A DNA stretch of 50,828 nt from Bacteroidota bacterium (GCA_016213405.1 JACRAM010000055.1:1-50828), one strand, 5' to 3'. Positions 32,695-42,218 are shown, numbered from the stretch's first letter. Notes: generated by a model from the letters alone, not told the origin. Translations and numbers: made by a program.

Positions 32695-32775
32695 ATGGTT
32701 AATGGTTAATGGATAATGGAAATACATCAACCACCTGCCTGCGCAGGCAGGTTAACCATTAAACATTAAACATTC
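32695..32775. repeat. Family E fold-back repeat (GGTTAATGGTTAATGG / TTAACCATTAAACATT)
   Basis: Left words GGTTAATGGTTAATGGATA face right words TTAACCATTAAACATTAAAC, separated by the palindrome CCTGCCTGCGCAGGCAGG. The whole can form one long hairpin in the 148-bp gap between mltG and the first PorE-like gene. It has the same fold-back plan as families C and D but different words. Confidence 0.7.
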
Positions 32776-32778
32776 CAC

Positions 32779-32811
32779 TTGATGGCGGGTTGGGGCAAAT
32801 CATTATTTTTG
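32779..32811 (+). promoter_or_regulatory. Promoter of PorE-like gene 1: TTG - 22 nt - TATTTTTG
   Basis: TTG (32779-32781), a 22-nt spacer and TATTTTTG (32804-32811) fit the Bacteroidota consensus. The start codon at 32829 follows 17 nt after the -7 box. An upstream in-frame codon at 32790 lies inside the promoter and is therefore unlikely to be the start. Confidence 0.55.
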
Positions 32812-32828
32812 TGACTTATAATCATTCC

Positions 32829-35429
32829 ATGATTAGCAAAAAAACTAACCTGCTTTTTTCTTTCTCTCTTGTTTTGATTTTTCTTTCCGGGTTCGCTTTT
32901 TCTCAGGATTCCATCATGGTTGCAAAACCAAAATACAATAAAGCAAAATTCAAGGAACTTTTCACTCAGGCAAACATGATGATGCTGGAGAATTTTAATG
33001 ACACAGCGCTCGGCACATTTCTTCTTTTGCATCAATGGGATCCGGCAAATGCCAATGTGAATTTCAAAATCGGTCAGTTGTATCTTCTTTCATCTTCCGA
33101 AAAATCAAAAGCCGTTGACTATCTTGAAGCAGCATCTCCAAAAGCAACCCGCAGGTACATTCCGGATGAGCCGGCAGAAAAACGCTGTCCTGAATTAGTG
33201 TATTTTCTTCTCGGGCAGGCTTACCATTTCACCTATCGCTTTGATGAAGCAATCTCCATGTTTGAAAAATTTTCAAAGTGCATTAACATGAGCGATCTGG
33301 CAGCGGCAAAAGATTTGAAGCGAAGAACAGAAATCTGCCAGACAGCAAAAACGCTGGTAGGTTCGCCTGTCAAATGCTCCATCACCAATCTGGGAGACAG
33401 CATAAATTCTGACAAGCCCGATTACGGAGCAATTATTACCGCAGATGAATCACAGTTGTTTTTTACATCCCGCAGGTTCAATGCGGAAACGGGAGGAAAT
33501 GATAACAGGGATATTACAGACAAATATTATGAAGACATTTGGGTAAGCAACAAGAAAGAAGACGGTACATGGGGAGAAGCCCAACCCCTGAGCACACACA
33601 TCAATAGCTGGTACAACGAAGCAGTGGTAGGAATTTCTGCAGACGGTCAGCAGCTTTTTCTCTATAAAGACGACAAAGGCGGAAGCATTTATTACAGTCG
33701 CCTGGAAGGAGACCAATGGTCTTATGCCTACATGATTGGAACTGACGCTGGAGACATTACGGATATCAATAGCTCATCATGGGAACCCAGCGCTTGTCTT
33801 TCTCCCGATGGCAACACGTTGTATTTTGTAAGCAACCGCCCGGGCGGATTTGGCGGGCGTGATATTTATAAATGCGTTAAACTCCCTACAGGCAGATGGA
33901 GCAAGGCAACAAATCTGGGTCCCACCATTAACACAGAATACGATGAAGATGCTCCCTTCATGCACCCTGACGGTGTAACTATGTTTTTCAGTTCTAACGG
34001 GCACAAGACAATGGGCGGGTTTGATATTTTCTTTACCGTGCTTGCCGATTCGGGCTGGTATCCTCCGCAAAATATGGGCTATCCCATTAACACCACCGAT
34101 GATGATATTTTTTATGTGATGAGCACCGATGGAAAGCGCGCCTATTTTTCTTCCGTCCGCAATGAAGGATACGGGGAAAAAGATCTTTACATGGTCACCA
34201 TTCCGCAGCGCGTGGTAATTCCTGTCACGCTGATGAAAGGAAAGATTTCTTTCACCGGAATCAAAGATACCATGATGAGTTTTGTCACCATCACGGCAAC
34301 GGATATAGAAACCGGCAACCTGGTTCAGGAAATTCATCCCAACTCAAAAACGATGAAATACATTCTTCCCCTCAATCCGGGAAGAGCGGGAAAAACTTAT
34401 TCCGTGAAATATGAGGCAGACGGCTTTCGCCCGCATACCGAATTGATCTCTGTTTCACCCGAAGGAGAATACAAAGAGGTGGACAAAGATTTTGATTTTA
34501 AACCGCTCGGCAGTATTTCAGTTTTCGGAAAGGTGGCAACCCGAACAGGAGAAACTATTGCGGGCGTAAAAATTTCTGCCAAGGATAATGCAACTAAAAA
34601 ATTAGTGGGCGTGTATGCACCCAAGCCGGACGGAACTTATTCTTTTGACCTATCCGGAAAAGGCGGAGAAAGTTATTCTTTTACCTATGAAGCAGAGGGC
34701 TATCTACTCATGAATGAATCGCTCGATCTGCCCCAGGCGCTTACCGATTATGATTTCAAAATAGAGGTGGTGATGGAAACCTCCAAAATGCTTGGAACCA
34801 TTTCTGTGGGCGGCATGCTCACCGATAAAGAAAAACAGCCCATCAAAAAATCGCGCATCGTTGTTACCGATAACAAAACCGGCACACCCATCGGAACATT
34901 CAATCCCACCGATAAAGGCGTGTATTATTTTAATCTTGAACGCGGAAAAGATTACAACATCTCATTTGAAGCAGACGGCTACCTTTTTCAATCGGAGAAC
35001 ATAAATGCCCCGAAAGACAAATCCTATTCCGAGATCAATAAAGACATTCAGCTCGATAAAATAAAGAAGGGCGCAAAGGTGGCGCTCAACAATGTTTTTT
35101 TCGACAGCGGAAAATCCACCCTTCGAAAAGAATCAAATGTGGAATTGGATAAAGTGGTAAAACTCCTTAACGAACAGATGAGCATAAAGGTGGAAATAGG
35201 CGGGCACACCGATAATGCCGGCAAGCCCGATGCCAACCTGAAACTCTCGCAGTCAAGAGCCGATGCCGTGGTTCAATATATCATCATTAAAGGAATTGAC
35301 AGAGCCCGCCTGGTGGCGCAGGGCTATGGCGATGCGCAGCCCGTTGCGCCAAACACGCTTAACAAAAAACCTAACCCCAAAGGAATGCAGATGAACCGCA
35401 GGGTGGAGTTTAAGATACTTAATGACTAA
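32829..35429 (+). CDS. PorE-like protein 1: TPR, PD40 propeller, carboxypeptidase-regulatory repeats, OmpA domain
   Basis: 866 aa from ATG 32829, chosen because it opens a signal peptide (MISKKTNLLFSFSLVLIFLS). A TPR-like region spans ~25-160 and a PD40/WD40-like propeller ~180-480, with SADGQQLFLYKDDKGG, SPDGNTLYFVSNRPGGFGGR and HPDGVTMFFSSNGHKTMGGF. Three carboxypeptidase-regulatory-like beta units lie at ~490-740. A complete OmpA C-terminal domain (~750-866) has FFDSGKSTLRKES, the peptidoglycan-binding IGGHTDNAGKPDANLKLSQS plus RAD, and MQMNRRVEFKIL. This order is that of PorE, a T9SS-associated outer-membrane/periplasmic protein; Bacteroidota carry several paralogues, so PorE itself is not certain. 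It probably bridges the outer membrane and peptidoglycan. Confidence 0.88.
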   Translation: MISKKTNLLFSFSLVLIFLSGFAFSQDSIMVAKPKYNKAKFKELFTQANMMMLENFNDTALGTFLLLHQWDPANANVNFKIGQLYLLSSSEKSKAVDYLEAASPKATRRYIPDEPAEKRCPELVYFLLGQAYHFTYRFDEAISMFEKFSKCINMSDLAAAKDLKRRTEICQTAKTLVGSPVKCSITNLGDSINSDKPDYGAIITADESQLFFTSRRFNAETGGNDNRDITDKYYEDIWVSNKKEDGTWGEAQPLSTHINSWYNEAVVGISADGQQLFLYKDDKGGSIYYSRLEGDQWSYAYMIGTDAGDITDINSSSWEPSACLSPDGNTLYFVSNRPGGFGGRDIYKCVKLPTGRWSKATNLGPTINTEYDEDAPFMHPDGVTMFFSSNGHKTMGGFDIFFTVLADSGWYPPQNMGYPINTTDDDIFYVMSTDGKRAYFSSVRNEGYGEKDLYMVTIPQRVVIPVTLMKGKISFTGIKDTMMSFVTITATDIETGNLVQEIHPNSKTMKYILPLNPGRAGKTYSVKYEADGFRPHTELISVSPEGEYKEVDKDFDFKPLGSISVFGKVATRTGETIAGVKISAKDNATKKLVGVYAPKPDGTYSFDLSGKGGESYSFTYEAEGYLLMNESLDLPQALTDYDFKIEVVMETSKMLGTISVGGMLTDKEKQPIKKSRIVVTDNKTGTPIGTFNPTDKGVYYFNLERGKDYNISFEADGYLFQSENINAPKDKSYSEINKDIQLDKIKKGAKVALNNVFFDSGKSTLRKESNVELDKVVKLLNEQMSIKVEIGGHTDNAGKPDANLKLSQSRADAVVQYIIIKGIDRARLVAQGYGDAQPVAPNTLNKKPNPKGMQMNRRVEFKILND

Positions 35430-35611
35430 GGTTATCCTCTAAAAACTCATGAACCCCGTAGGATACTTATCCAACGGGGTGAACAATAGAATAATTGAAC
35501 AATAGAACAACGAATAGCGAAGTAAAATGCACACTACAGAACAAATCCGATGTTTCCTTACTTCTTTATTCGTTATTCAAATGTTCAAATGTTCGTTATT
35601 CGAGATGCCCT
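35430..35611. repeat. Composite repeat G, copy 1
   Basis: Order: CCTCTAAAAACTCATGAACC, family A unit (35451-35483), GAACAATAGAATAATTGAAC, a fold-back core with arms AACGAATAGCGAAGTAA and TTACTTCTTTATTCGTT, then words of ATTCAAATGTTCAAATGTTC and TTCGAGATGCCC. An inverted copy lies at 48564-48758; over the ~128 bp after the family A unit the two differ at only about six positions. It fills the gap between PorE-like gene 1 and the kelch gene. Confidence 0.88.
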
Positions 35612-35615
35612 GAGT

Positions 35616-37403
35616 TTATCTCATCAGCACCACTTTCTTGCTTACTATCCCCTGCTCGGTTTCAATCTTTACAAAATAAATTCCTTCGGGCGCTTCGCGC
35701 AAATCAATTTGCTGATGTGAAGATGTGCTGATATGCTGATGAATACATTCTCCAAATACATTATAAACTTCTATGCTGTTCATCTGCATATTGGCTAATC
35801 CACTCATCTGCACATTAAACTGCCCGCTGGTGGGGTTGGGATAAATATTTATTTGCAAATCATTTACCAGTTTTTGCACAGAAGTGTTTGCATAATTCTG
35901 TTGGGTATTGGAACGGGCAGAACTATAACCGGAAGACATGGGCAGCGGATTTTTTATTGACGGTGTGCATCCTGCCGGATTAAGCGCTTCTATTAAATAG
36001 GCAATCGTATCGCTCACAGCATAACAGGTGCCATCCGTCCAGGATGTGTTTCCGAAACTCAGCGAGTCCACCACCTTCCATCCCGTGCGTGCGCTGTCTC
36101 TGTATATGAGATATTGTGTTATCGGAAAACCTATGTAGTCATTCCAGATAAGATTGTATCCGCAGGGAGAAGCAGGGCTCATGGCAACATGAATGGTTTT
36201 ATGAAACGCACTCAGCGTGGTTTCATTCCCGCAGGTATCTTTCACTGAAATTTCATATTTGTAAGCGGCAATATTCGGGTTCACTCCCGTTGTCATATCC
36301 GTGAAAACGCTGAGTGAGGAAAACGGAACACTTCCAACATGCTTATAGACAGACGAAACTTCTCTGTAAATTCTGAAGCTGTCAATGGGTTGGACAGTGA
36401 TTGGTTTTTCCCAAACAATTACATTTTTGTTGGTGCTGTCAACGGTTACAAGACAAATCGAAGCAGGGGAAACGCTGCATGATGGATTAAACTCCCAGAA
36501 ATCATTCGTATTTGCAACCGTATCATTGCCTGTTCCTACATATCCTCTATTACCTATAGAAAAACCAACTGCACGGCATCTCTTTCCTCCGCCATAATTT
36601 GCAACTTGCATCCAAGTATTGTTTGCCTGATCCCATTCCCAGAAATCATTCGTTTTAATATTGCCTCCGATATTTAATCCAGTTCCTAAATAACCTATTG
36701 TTCCTATGGAGAAAGCAACGGCTGAATATCTTAGCGTTCCAGGAAAATTTGCTTTTTGTGTCCATGTATTTGCAGATTGGTCATATTCATAAAAATCCTG
36801 ATAACCAGAAACACCGCTTCCTGTTCCAATGTATCCTTTATTACCAATAGAGAAACCTGCAGCACCTAATCTTCCAACTCCGCCAAAATTTGTTTTTTGT
36901 GTCCATGTATCGAATGAAGGATCGTATTCCCAGAAATCATTATTGTTATTGCCATTATTATTACCAGTACCGATGTATCCTTTATTTCCAATAGAAAATC
37001 CAACAGCACCTACCCTTGCTGTTCCGCCAAAGTTTGCTTTTTGAGTCCATACATTTGTTGCTTGATCCCATTCCCAAAAATCTTTTGTATCAGAACCATT
37101 AGTTCCTGTTCCAATATATCCTTTCGTGCCTATTGAAAAACCAGACCCCCATTCTCTTGCTCCTCCGCCAAAGTCCGCTTTTTGGGTCCATGTATTGCTA
37201 AGTTGATCCCATTCCCAAAAATCCTGTTTATAATCCCCTGTTCCAATATATCCTTTTGTACCTATGGAAAATCCAACAGCGCGGTATCTTGCCGTTCCGC
37301 CAAAGTTTGCTTTTTGTGTCCATGTGCTCTGAGAAAAGTTGTAAGATGTAAAATGGCAGAGGGCAAATGTGAAAAGGATGCTGAGTAAAGTTTTTGTTTT
37401 CAT
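35616..37403 (-). CDS. Kelch-repeat secreted protein with T9SS type A sorting domain
   Basis: 595 aa from ATG 37403, where a signal peptide begins (MKTKTLLSILFTFALCHFTS); an in-frame upstream ATG at 37442 has no such feature. Six kelch-type repeats follow, each with WTQKANFGGTAR, a GFSIGTKGYIGTG core and DFWEWDQ, forming a propeller. Next come fibronectin-like beta domains (IVWEKPITVQPIDSFRIYRE) and a T9SS sorting domain: INIYPNPTSGQFNV, IEVYNVFGECI, APEGIYFVKIETEQG and a terminal KKVVLMR. Repeat words of family D occur in the coding strand at 35714-35757 (HQHISTSSHQQ), inside the sorting domain. Predicted surface protein; ligand unknown. It is flanked by composite repeat G and the relic at 37524. 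Confidence 0.88.
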   Translation of the reverse strand: MKTKTLLSILFTFALCHFTSYNFSQSTWTQKANFGGTARYRAVGFSIGTKGYIGTGDYKQDFWEWDQLSNTWTQKADFGGGAREWGSGFSIGTKGYIGTGTNGSDTKDFWEWDQATNVWTQKANFGGTARVGAVGFSIGNKGYIGTGNNNGNNNNDFWEYDPSFDTWTQKTNFGGVGRLGAAGFSIGNKGYIGTGSGVSGYQDFYEYDQSANTWTQKANFPGTLRYSAVAFSIGTIGYLGTGLNIGGNIKTNDFWEWDQANNTWMQVANYGGGKRCRAVGFSIGNRGYVGTGNDTVANTNDFWEFNPSCSVSPASICLVTVDSTNKNVIVWEKPITVQPIDSFRIYREVSSVYKHVGSVPFSSLSVFTDMTTGVNPNIAAYKYEISVKDTCGNETTLSAFHKTIHVAMSPASPCGYNLIWNDYIGFPITQYLIYRDSARTGWKVVDSLSFGNTSWTDGTCYAVSDTIAYLIEALNPAGCTPSIKNPLPMSSGYSSARSNTQQNYANTSVQKLVNDLQINIYPNPTSGQFNVQMSGLANMQMNSIEVYNVFGECIHQHISTSSHQQIDLREAPEGIYFVKIETEQGIVSKKVVLMR

Positions 37404-37523
37404 GTAAAGTGGTTTTATGTTATAGATGCAATAATGCTCCAATCAGTTGCTTCGGCAAATAACTTTTCCCAAAGGAACAAAAATTAATTGGCATTGGCAA
37501 TGATAAAAAGCAGTAAAAGACTG

Positions 37524-37715
37524 CTACGAAATCATCGCACCAAACTCTTCGCTCCAATCGCCTTTATCACCGCGCTCGTTCTGGTAGCGCAGGCGGTAGG
37601 TTGCCATTTTTCCAACTTGCGCATCCACAAAATGCACAGTGAATAAAAAACGTGTGGCAGGGCTGTGCTCTGCGGTAGTCCAGCTGAAACCCGCAGTAGA
37701 ACAATGAGTCGATTT
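37524..37715 (-). pseudogene. C-terminal relic of the unknown protein family found at 16269-16991
   Basis: A frame ending at 37524 reads STAGFSWTTAEHSPATRFLF, VHFVDAQVGKMATYRLRYQN and GDWSEEFGAMIS. This matches the C-terminal beta half of the 240-aa protein at 16269 in plan (basic Y-x-x-R-(W/Y)-x-N, then G-x-W-S). No N-terminal helical half is present upstream: the frame opens into PorE-like gene 2's repeat-rich 5' end. It may be a truncated gene or a short free-standing domain; a frame opening at 37805 would give 93 aa. The surrounding gap 37404-37767 (364 bp) otherwise holds nothing I recognise. Confidence 0.45.
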
Positions 37716-37767
37716 AAAAATCTCCTTTTTTGCCAATTCGTTATTTAATGTAATATTTGCAATCCCA

Positions 37768-40700
37768 ATGAAAAAAAGTAAAAGCCCATCCCCCACCCTT
37801 CCCAAAGGGAAGGGAGTGTGTAGATGTTTTCTTCCCCCCTTCGGAATAGTTGGAATAAGTTTCTTATTTTTCTTTCTCCCCTTCCTTTGGAAGGGGGCGG
37901 GGGTAGGCAGTCAGCCCATCTCCAAAGGGCAGTTCAAGCAATACTTCACGCAGGGCAACCTGATGATGCTCGATAATTTTTACGACACCGCCTGCAAAAC
38001 TTTTCTTGCCCTCAACAAAACCGATGCATCCAACGCAAACGTAAATTATAAAATAGGAATTTGCTACCTGCATCTTCCGGCAGACAAGCTCAAATCAATT
38101 GCCTATCTTGAAAACGCCATCAAGCAAACATCGGGCTCTTACCGCGAAGACGACCCATCGGAAAAAAATGCTCCTGAAGATGCCCTGTATTATCTCGGGC
38201 AGGCATACCATTACGCCTATCGCTTTGACGAAGCCCTGGTGCAGTTTCAAAAGTTCCGCGATATTGTTGGCAAGTGGAATCTGAATCTGGTAAAAGAAAT
38301 TGACCATTGGATGGATGCCAGCAAAAACGCAAAAGAACTTACCGCCAAACCCGTTGAATGCACCATCACCAATCTGGGCGACAGCGTGAACTGCGAGTTT
38401 GCCGATTACAGCCCCGTGATTACTGCCGATGAATCCATGCTGTGCTTTACCTCGCGCAGAGAAGGAACGGGCGGACCCGATAACAAAACCATTGATGATG
38501 ATTTTTTTGAAGACATTTTTGTTTGCACCCGCGGTGAATACGGAACCTGGAGCAAAGCAAAAGGAATCAGCCGCACCATCAATACCGATGGCAACGAAGC
38601 CACCATCGGGCTTTCTGCTGACGGGCAGCAACTCTATGTTTACCGCGATGATATGGGAGACGGCAATATTTACATCAGCAAACTGGATGGAGATTACTGG
38701 AACGCTCCCTACAAAATGGATGCAAGCAATGTGAACAGCCCCAGTTGGGAACCCAGTGCCTGCATCAGCGCAGATGGAAACACCATGTATTTTGTAAGCA
38801 ACCGCGCAGGCGGACTGGGCGGCAGAGATATTTATCAGTGCCACCGTTTGCCCAACCGTTCATGGAGCGCGCCTGAAAACCTGGGACCCACCATCAACAC
38901 GCCTTACGATGAAGATGCTCCGTTCATTCACCCCGATGGAATCACTTTCTTTTTCAGTTCAACCGGGCATAACTCAATGGGCGGGTTTGATATTTTTTAT
39001 TCCACCAAAGTGGCAAACAATGTTTGGACTGCTCCCATCAACATGGGCTACCCCATTAACACCACCGATGACGATATTTATTTTGTGGCGTCATCAGACG
39101 GCAGGCGCGCCTACTATGCTTCGTTCCGCCCCGAAGGAAAAGGAGAAAAAGATATTTACATGGTGAGCATGCCAAAACCATTTGTAAAATCAGTAGCCAT
39201 TCTTGTTGGATGGCTGAAGAACCGCGATGGCTCTCCCATTCCAAAATATTCTTCGGTTACTGTAAAATCAAAAAAAGGAGAAATCAATTCAAGCAAACCC
39301 AACGAAGCTACAGGCAAATTTGTTCAGTCGCTTTTTCCGGGGCAGGAATATGAAATAACCATTGAAACCAATGGCAATAAAGTGTTCACTGATAAATTTT
39401 TTCTTCCCGAAGACAGTTCGTATCAAAGCTTAGGAAGAGGATTTTTTCAGCGCACCATTTATCTGGGCGATACCGCCCGCCTGTTCTCCATGAATAAAGT
39501 GAAAGACACTACTTCCCGCATACAGATGGTGCCGATGGATGGAAAAATACTTCTCAGTCAGAATGCAAATGATGCGGCTGCGAATGTTACCATTCAGATG
39601 TTAAACGCTCAGGGAAACATTATTGCATCAACCGTTACCGACAGCAAAGGAAATTTCAAGTTTCAAAATATTCCGTCTAATCAGAAGTACATAATAAAAA
39701 TTGATGAGAACGATGGAATATTAAAAACACATAACCAGTTTTACCTTGCCAATACCGATGGAAAAGTAATTATGCCTTCTGCTCAGGAAGGAAAATTCTT
39801 TCTTTTCAAAAATGTTTCTCCTGATATAAACAGGCTAAACACTGTTGAAACAAAAGACACCACGCTGGCGCTTGCTTCCATGCAGGGAAAGATTGCTCAA
39901 AGCGAAGACGGAAAGCAGGCGGCAGGCAAAGTCAGAATTAACCTGATGGATAATAAAGGAAAAATCATTCAGTCCAAAACCACCGATAAGTCAGGGCGCT
40001 TTACGTTTGAAAATATTCCGGGCGCCAGCAACTATACTATTTCCATAGACGAAAAAAATCCTTCCCTGACAAACAAGGACCGTCTGTTTCTGCTTAACCA
40101 GAAAGAAGAAATAATAAAAAAAGTTGCCAAGAACGGAGACTACTTTGTTTTTGAAAACCTGCCGGTTGATTTGAACAGACTGGGCGCCATTAATACCACA
40201 GACGAATCTAAATTAATTGCCATGAACGGAAAATTGCTCAGAAGCAATAATCCGGACGATGGAATAGGCAATCTGAAGATTGACCTTGTTGACAGCAAAG
40301 GAAAACTCATTGAAAAGACCACCACCGATGCTTCCGGAAAATTCAGATTTGAAAAATTATCAGCAGATAAAAACTATACCATCAAGCTGAACGAAAACGA
40401 TTCGCTTCTTTCCTCGCTTAAAAAAGTTTATCTGGCAAATGAAGCGGGCAAAGTAGTGAAGGTGATTGACATTGGCAGGAAGACAATTGTTTTCAAAAAC
40501 CTTCCGGCAGATTTAATGCAACTGGCTGAGCTGAAAGATGTGTTTGTCACTTCATTTAATAAAGACACGGTTACTGCCATTGTGCACAAAAACGTGATGT
40601 ACCCCGGTGATGAAAAATTTGATTTCGTTGTTTACTTCCCCTATAACAAAAAAGAAATTGATATTTCCATCGGCTCTTTCCTCTCGCTCATGGAAAAAGT

Positions 40701-40983
40701 AGCCAATGCAATTAATGATAACGGAGCGGCAACCATCAGCATTATCGCGAGTTCTTCTACTGTTCCCACTACAACATTTGCCAGCAACGAGGCTCTTTCT
40801 GAAATGCGCGCCAATGAAGTAAAAGACAAAGTGCGGGCTTCCATGAGTTTAAAAAATCTTGACCCTGCAAAAATTACCTATGAAATAAGCACCAAGGTGC
40901 AGGGTCCTGACTATAAGAATGACGCAGTAAGCAACCGCAAAGAATACGAAAAGTGGCAGTTTGTTAAGGTCATCGTTAAGTAA
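37768..40983 (+). CDS. PorE-like protein 2: TPR, PD40 propeller, three regulatory beta repeats, degenerate OmpA domain
   Basis: 1071 aa. The signal region (residues ~1-48) contains two family B repeats on either side of the hydrophobic core IVGISFLFFFLPFLW. TPR-like region ~50-165; PD40 propeller ~180-480 (SADGQQLYVYRDDMGDGN, SADGNTMYFVSNRAGGLGGR, HPDGITFFFSSTGHNSMGGF). Three similar beta units lie between ~590 and ~890, each with a core such as TVTDSKGNFKFQNIP, TTDKSGRFTFENIP or TTDASGKFRFEKL. The C-terminal ~125 residues resemble OmpA (FDFVVYFPYNKKEIDIS ... EALSEMRANEVKDKV), but the G-H-T-D loop is replaced by ASSSTVP. Paralogue of PorE-like protein 1. ispH overlaps its stop by 1 nt (TAATG), so they are translationally coupled. 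Confidence 0.85.
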   Translation: MKKSKSPSPTLPKGKGVCRCFLPPFGIVGISFLFFFLPFLWKGAGVGSQPISKGQFKQYFTQGNLMMLDNFYDTACKTFLALNKTDASNANVNYKIGICYLHLPADKLKSIAYLENAIKQTSGSYREDDPSEKNAPEDALYYLGQAYHYAYRFDEALVQFQKFRDIVGKWNLNLVKEIDHWMDASKNAKELTAKPVECTITNLGDSVNCEFADYSPVITADESMLCFTSRREGTGGPDNKTIDDDFFEDIFVCTRGEYGTWSKAKGISRTINTDGNEATIGLSADGQQLYVYRDDMGDGNIYISKLDGDYWNAPYKMDASNVNSPSWEPSACISADGNTMYFVSNRAGGLGGRDIYQCHRLPNRSWSAPENLGPTINTPYDEDAPFIHPDGITFFFSSTGHNSMGGFDIFYSTKVANNVWTAPINMGYPINTTDDDIYFVASSDGRRAYYASFRPEGKGEKDIYMVSMPKPFVKSVAILVGWLKNRDGSPIPKYSSVTVKSKKGEINSSKPNEATGKFVQSLFPGQEYEITIETNGNKVFTDKFFLPEDSSYQSLGRGFFQRTIYLGDTARLFSMNKVKDTTSRIQMVPMDGKILLSQNANDAAANVTIQMLNAQGNIIASTVTDSKGNFKFQNIPSNQKYIIKIDENDGILKTHNQFYLANTDGKVIMPSAQEGKFFLFKNVSPDINRLNTVETKDTTLALASMQGKIAQSEDGKQAAGKVRINLMDNKGKIIQSKTTDKSGRFTFENIPGASNYTISIDEKNPSLTNKDRLFLLNQKEEIIKKVAKNGDYFVFENLPVDLNRLGAINTTDESKLIAMNGKLLRSNNPDDGIGNLKIDLVDSKGKLIEKTTTDASGKFRFEKLSADKNYTIKLNENDSLLSSLKKVYLANEAGKVVKVIDIGRKTIVFKNLPADLMQLAELKDVFVTSFNKDTVTAIVHKNVMYPGDEKFDFVVYFPYNKKEIDISIGSFLSLMEKVANAINDNGAATISIIASSSTVPTTTFASNEALSEMRANEVKDKVRASMSLKNLDPAKITYEISTKVQGPDYKNDAVSNRKEYEKWQFVKVIVK
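37783..37912 (+). repeat. Two family B repeats flanking the signal-peptide core of PorE-like gene 2
   Basis: Copy 1: CCCACCCTTCCCAAAGGGAA with GGGAG; copy 2: CCCCTTCCTTTGGAAGGGGG with CGGGGGTAGG. A third arm, CTTCCCCCCTTCGG, lies between them. They encode PSPTLPKGKG, LPPFG and LWKGAGVG around a hydrophobic stretch. Confidence 0.75.
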
Positions 40984-42218
40984 TGAAAAGTTTCAACATA
41001 CCCGGTTTTTACAAAAGCAATATCATTTCGAAAGTAAAAGAACTCAGGCGCAATACCGACCCGCGAAAAAAAGATTACTCCCCCACCCTTCTTGATTTTG
41101 GTTCTGTTAAATTTTACATCGCCCGCCATTTTGGATTTTGCTATGGCGTGGAAAATGCCATAGAGATTTCATTCAAAGCGGTGGATGAAAATCCGCACAA
41201 GCGGATTTTTCTGCTGAGCCAGATGATTCATAACCCTGAAGTGAACAGCGACCTGCTGAAAAGGGGCGTAAAATTTATGATGGATACTTCGGGCAACCAA
41301 ATAATTCCTTTCGAAGAATTAAAAAAAGACGACATAGTAATCATTCCCGCTTTCGGAACAACACTGGGCATTGAAGAGCACTTGCAGAAAATCGGCATTG
41401 AGGTTCATAAATACGATACCACCTGCCCGTTTGTAGAGCGCGTATGGAAAAAAGCTCAAAAACTCGGAGAAGATAAATACACCGTCATCATACACGGAAA
41501 ACATAATCACGAAGAAACACGCGCCACTTTTTCACGCAGCGAAATTCACTCTCCCGCTATAATCATAAAGAACATGCACGAAGCCGAAAAACTTGGCTCT
41601 TTTATCATGGGAGAAATAAGCAAAGAAGAGTTTAATGATTTTTTTTCAGGAAGAACTTCTTCCGGATTCAATCCTGAAAAAGACCTTGAGCACGTAGGCG
41701 TAATTAACCAGACCACCATGCTTGCCAGCGAAACACAGGATATTTCTGATTACTTCCGAAACGTAATGATTAAAAAATACGAAAAGAAAAACATCAGCCG
41801 GCATTTTGCCGATACGCGCGACACACTCTGCTATGCCACTAACGAAAATCAGGAAGCTACGCTTGCATTGCTCGGTCAGCCGGCAGACCTTGCCATTGTG
41901 GTGGGCGGATATAACAGTTCCAACACTTCTCACATAGTTGAACTTTGCGAGCAAAAATTTCCTACCTACTTTATTTCTTCGGAAACTGAAATTGTATCTG
42001 AAGAAAAAATAAATCATTTTAATTTTCATTCTCAGACACACTTAACTTCCGAAGGTTATTTGAAAAAAAAATCTGAAATCAGAATCATCCTCACAAGCGG
42101 TGCCTCCTGCCCCGATGCCGTTGTTGAAAGAGTTATGATGAAGATTCTGTCTTTCTTTCAGGGAACAAAGTCAACGAACGATGTAATGGCAGAAGTGTTG
42201 GCTATGAAAACCCCGTAG
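40983..42218 (+). CDS. ispH: 4-Hydroxy-3-methylbut-2-enyl diphosphate reductase (IspH/LytB)
   Basis: 411 aa. IspH is the last enzyme of the MEP isoprenoid pathway; it makes IPP and DMAPP with a [4Fe-4S] cluster. The three cluster cysteines are visible in HFGFCYGVENAIEISF (~55), YDTTCPFVERVWKKA (~153) and TSGASCPDAVVERVM (~375). Substrate residues lie in GKHNHEETRATF and GYNSSNTSHIVELC. The N-terminal extension and longer middle region match the ~400-aa Bacteroidota form. The ATG at 40983 overlaps the stop of PorE-like gene 2. The last codons and the TAG stop (KTP*) lie in a family A repeat. porQ and cmk, frequent genomic companions of ispH in Bacteroidota as I recall, are next door but convergent. 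Confidence 0.95.
   Translation: MKSFNIPGFYKSNIISKVKELRRNTDPRKKDYSPTLLDFGSVKFYIARHFGFCYGVENAIEISFKAVDENPHKRIFLLSQMIHNPEVNSDLLKRGVKFMMDTSGNQIIPFEELKKDDIVIIPAFGTTLGIEEHLQKIGIEVHKYDTTCPFVERVWKKAQKLGEDKYTVIIHGKHNHEETRATFSRSEIHSPAIIIKNMHEAEKLGSFIMGEISKEEFNDFFSGRTSSGFNPEKDLEHVGVINQTTMLASETQDISDYFRNVMIKKYEKKNISRHFADTRDTLCYATNENQEATLALLGQPADLAIVVGGYNSSNTSHIVELCEQKFPTYFISSETEIVSEEKINHFNFHSQTHLTSEGYLKKKSEIRIILTSGASCPDAVVERVMMKILSFFQGTKSTNDVMAEVLAMKTP

Noticed and set aside
32790-32828. N-terminal extension of PorE-like protein 1
   Set aside because: It overlaps the predicted promoter, and the signal peptide begins at ATG 32829.
35430-35611. Attachment site or insertion-sequence end
   Set aside because: No integrase or transposase gene lies within the span between the inverted copies, and the borders show no target duplication.
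37404-37442. Upstream ATG for the kelch protein
   Set aside because: It adds 13 polar residues ahead of a well-formed signal peptide starting at 37403.
38095-38844. 249-codon minus-strand frame inside PorE-like gene 2
   Set aside because: Antisense to strongly conserved propeller motifs; a similar antisense frame occurs in PorE-like gene 1, as expected from shared codon composition.
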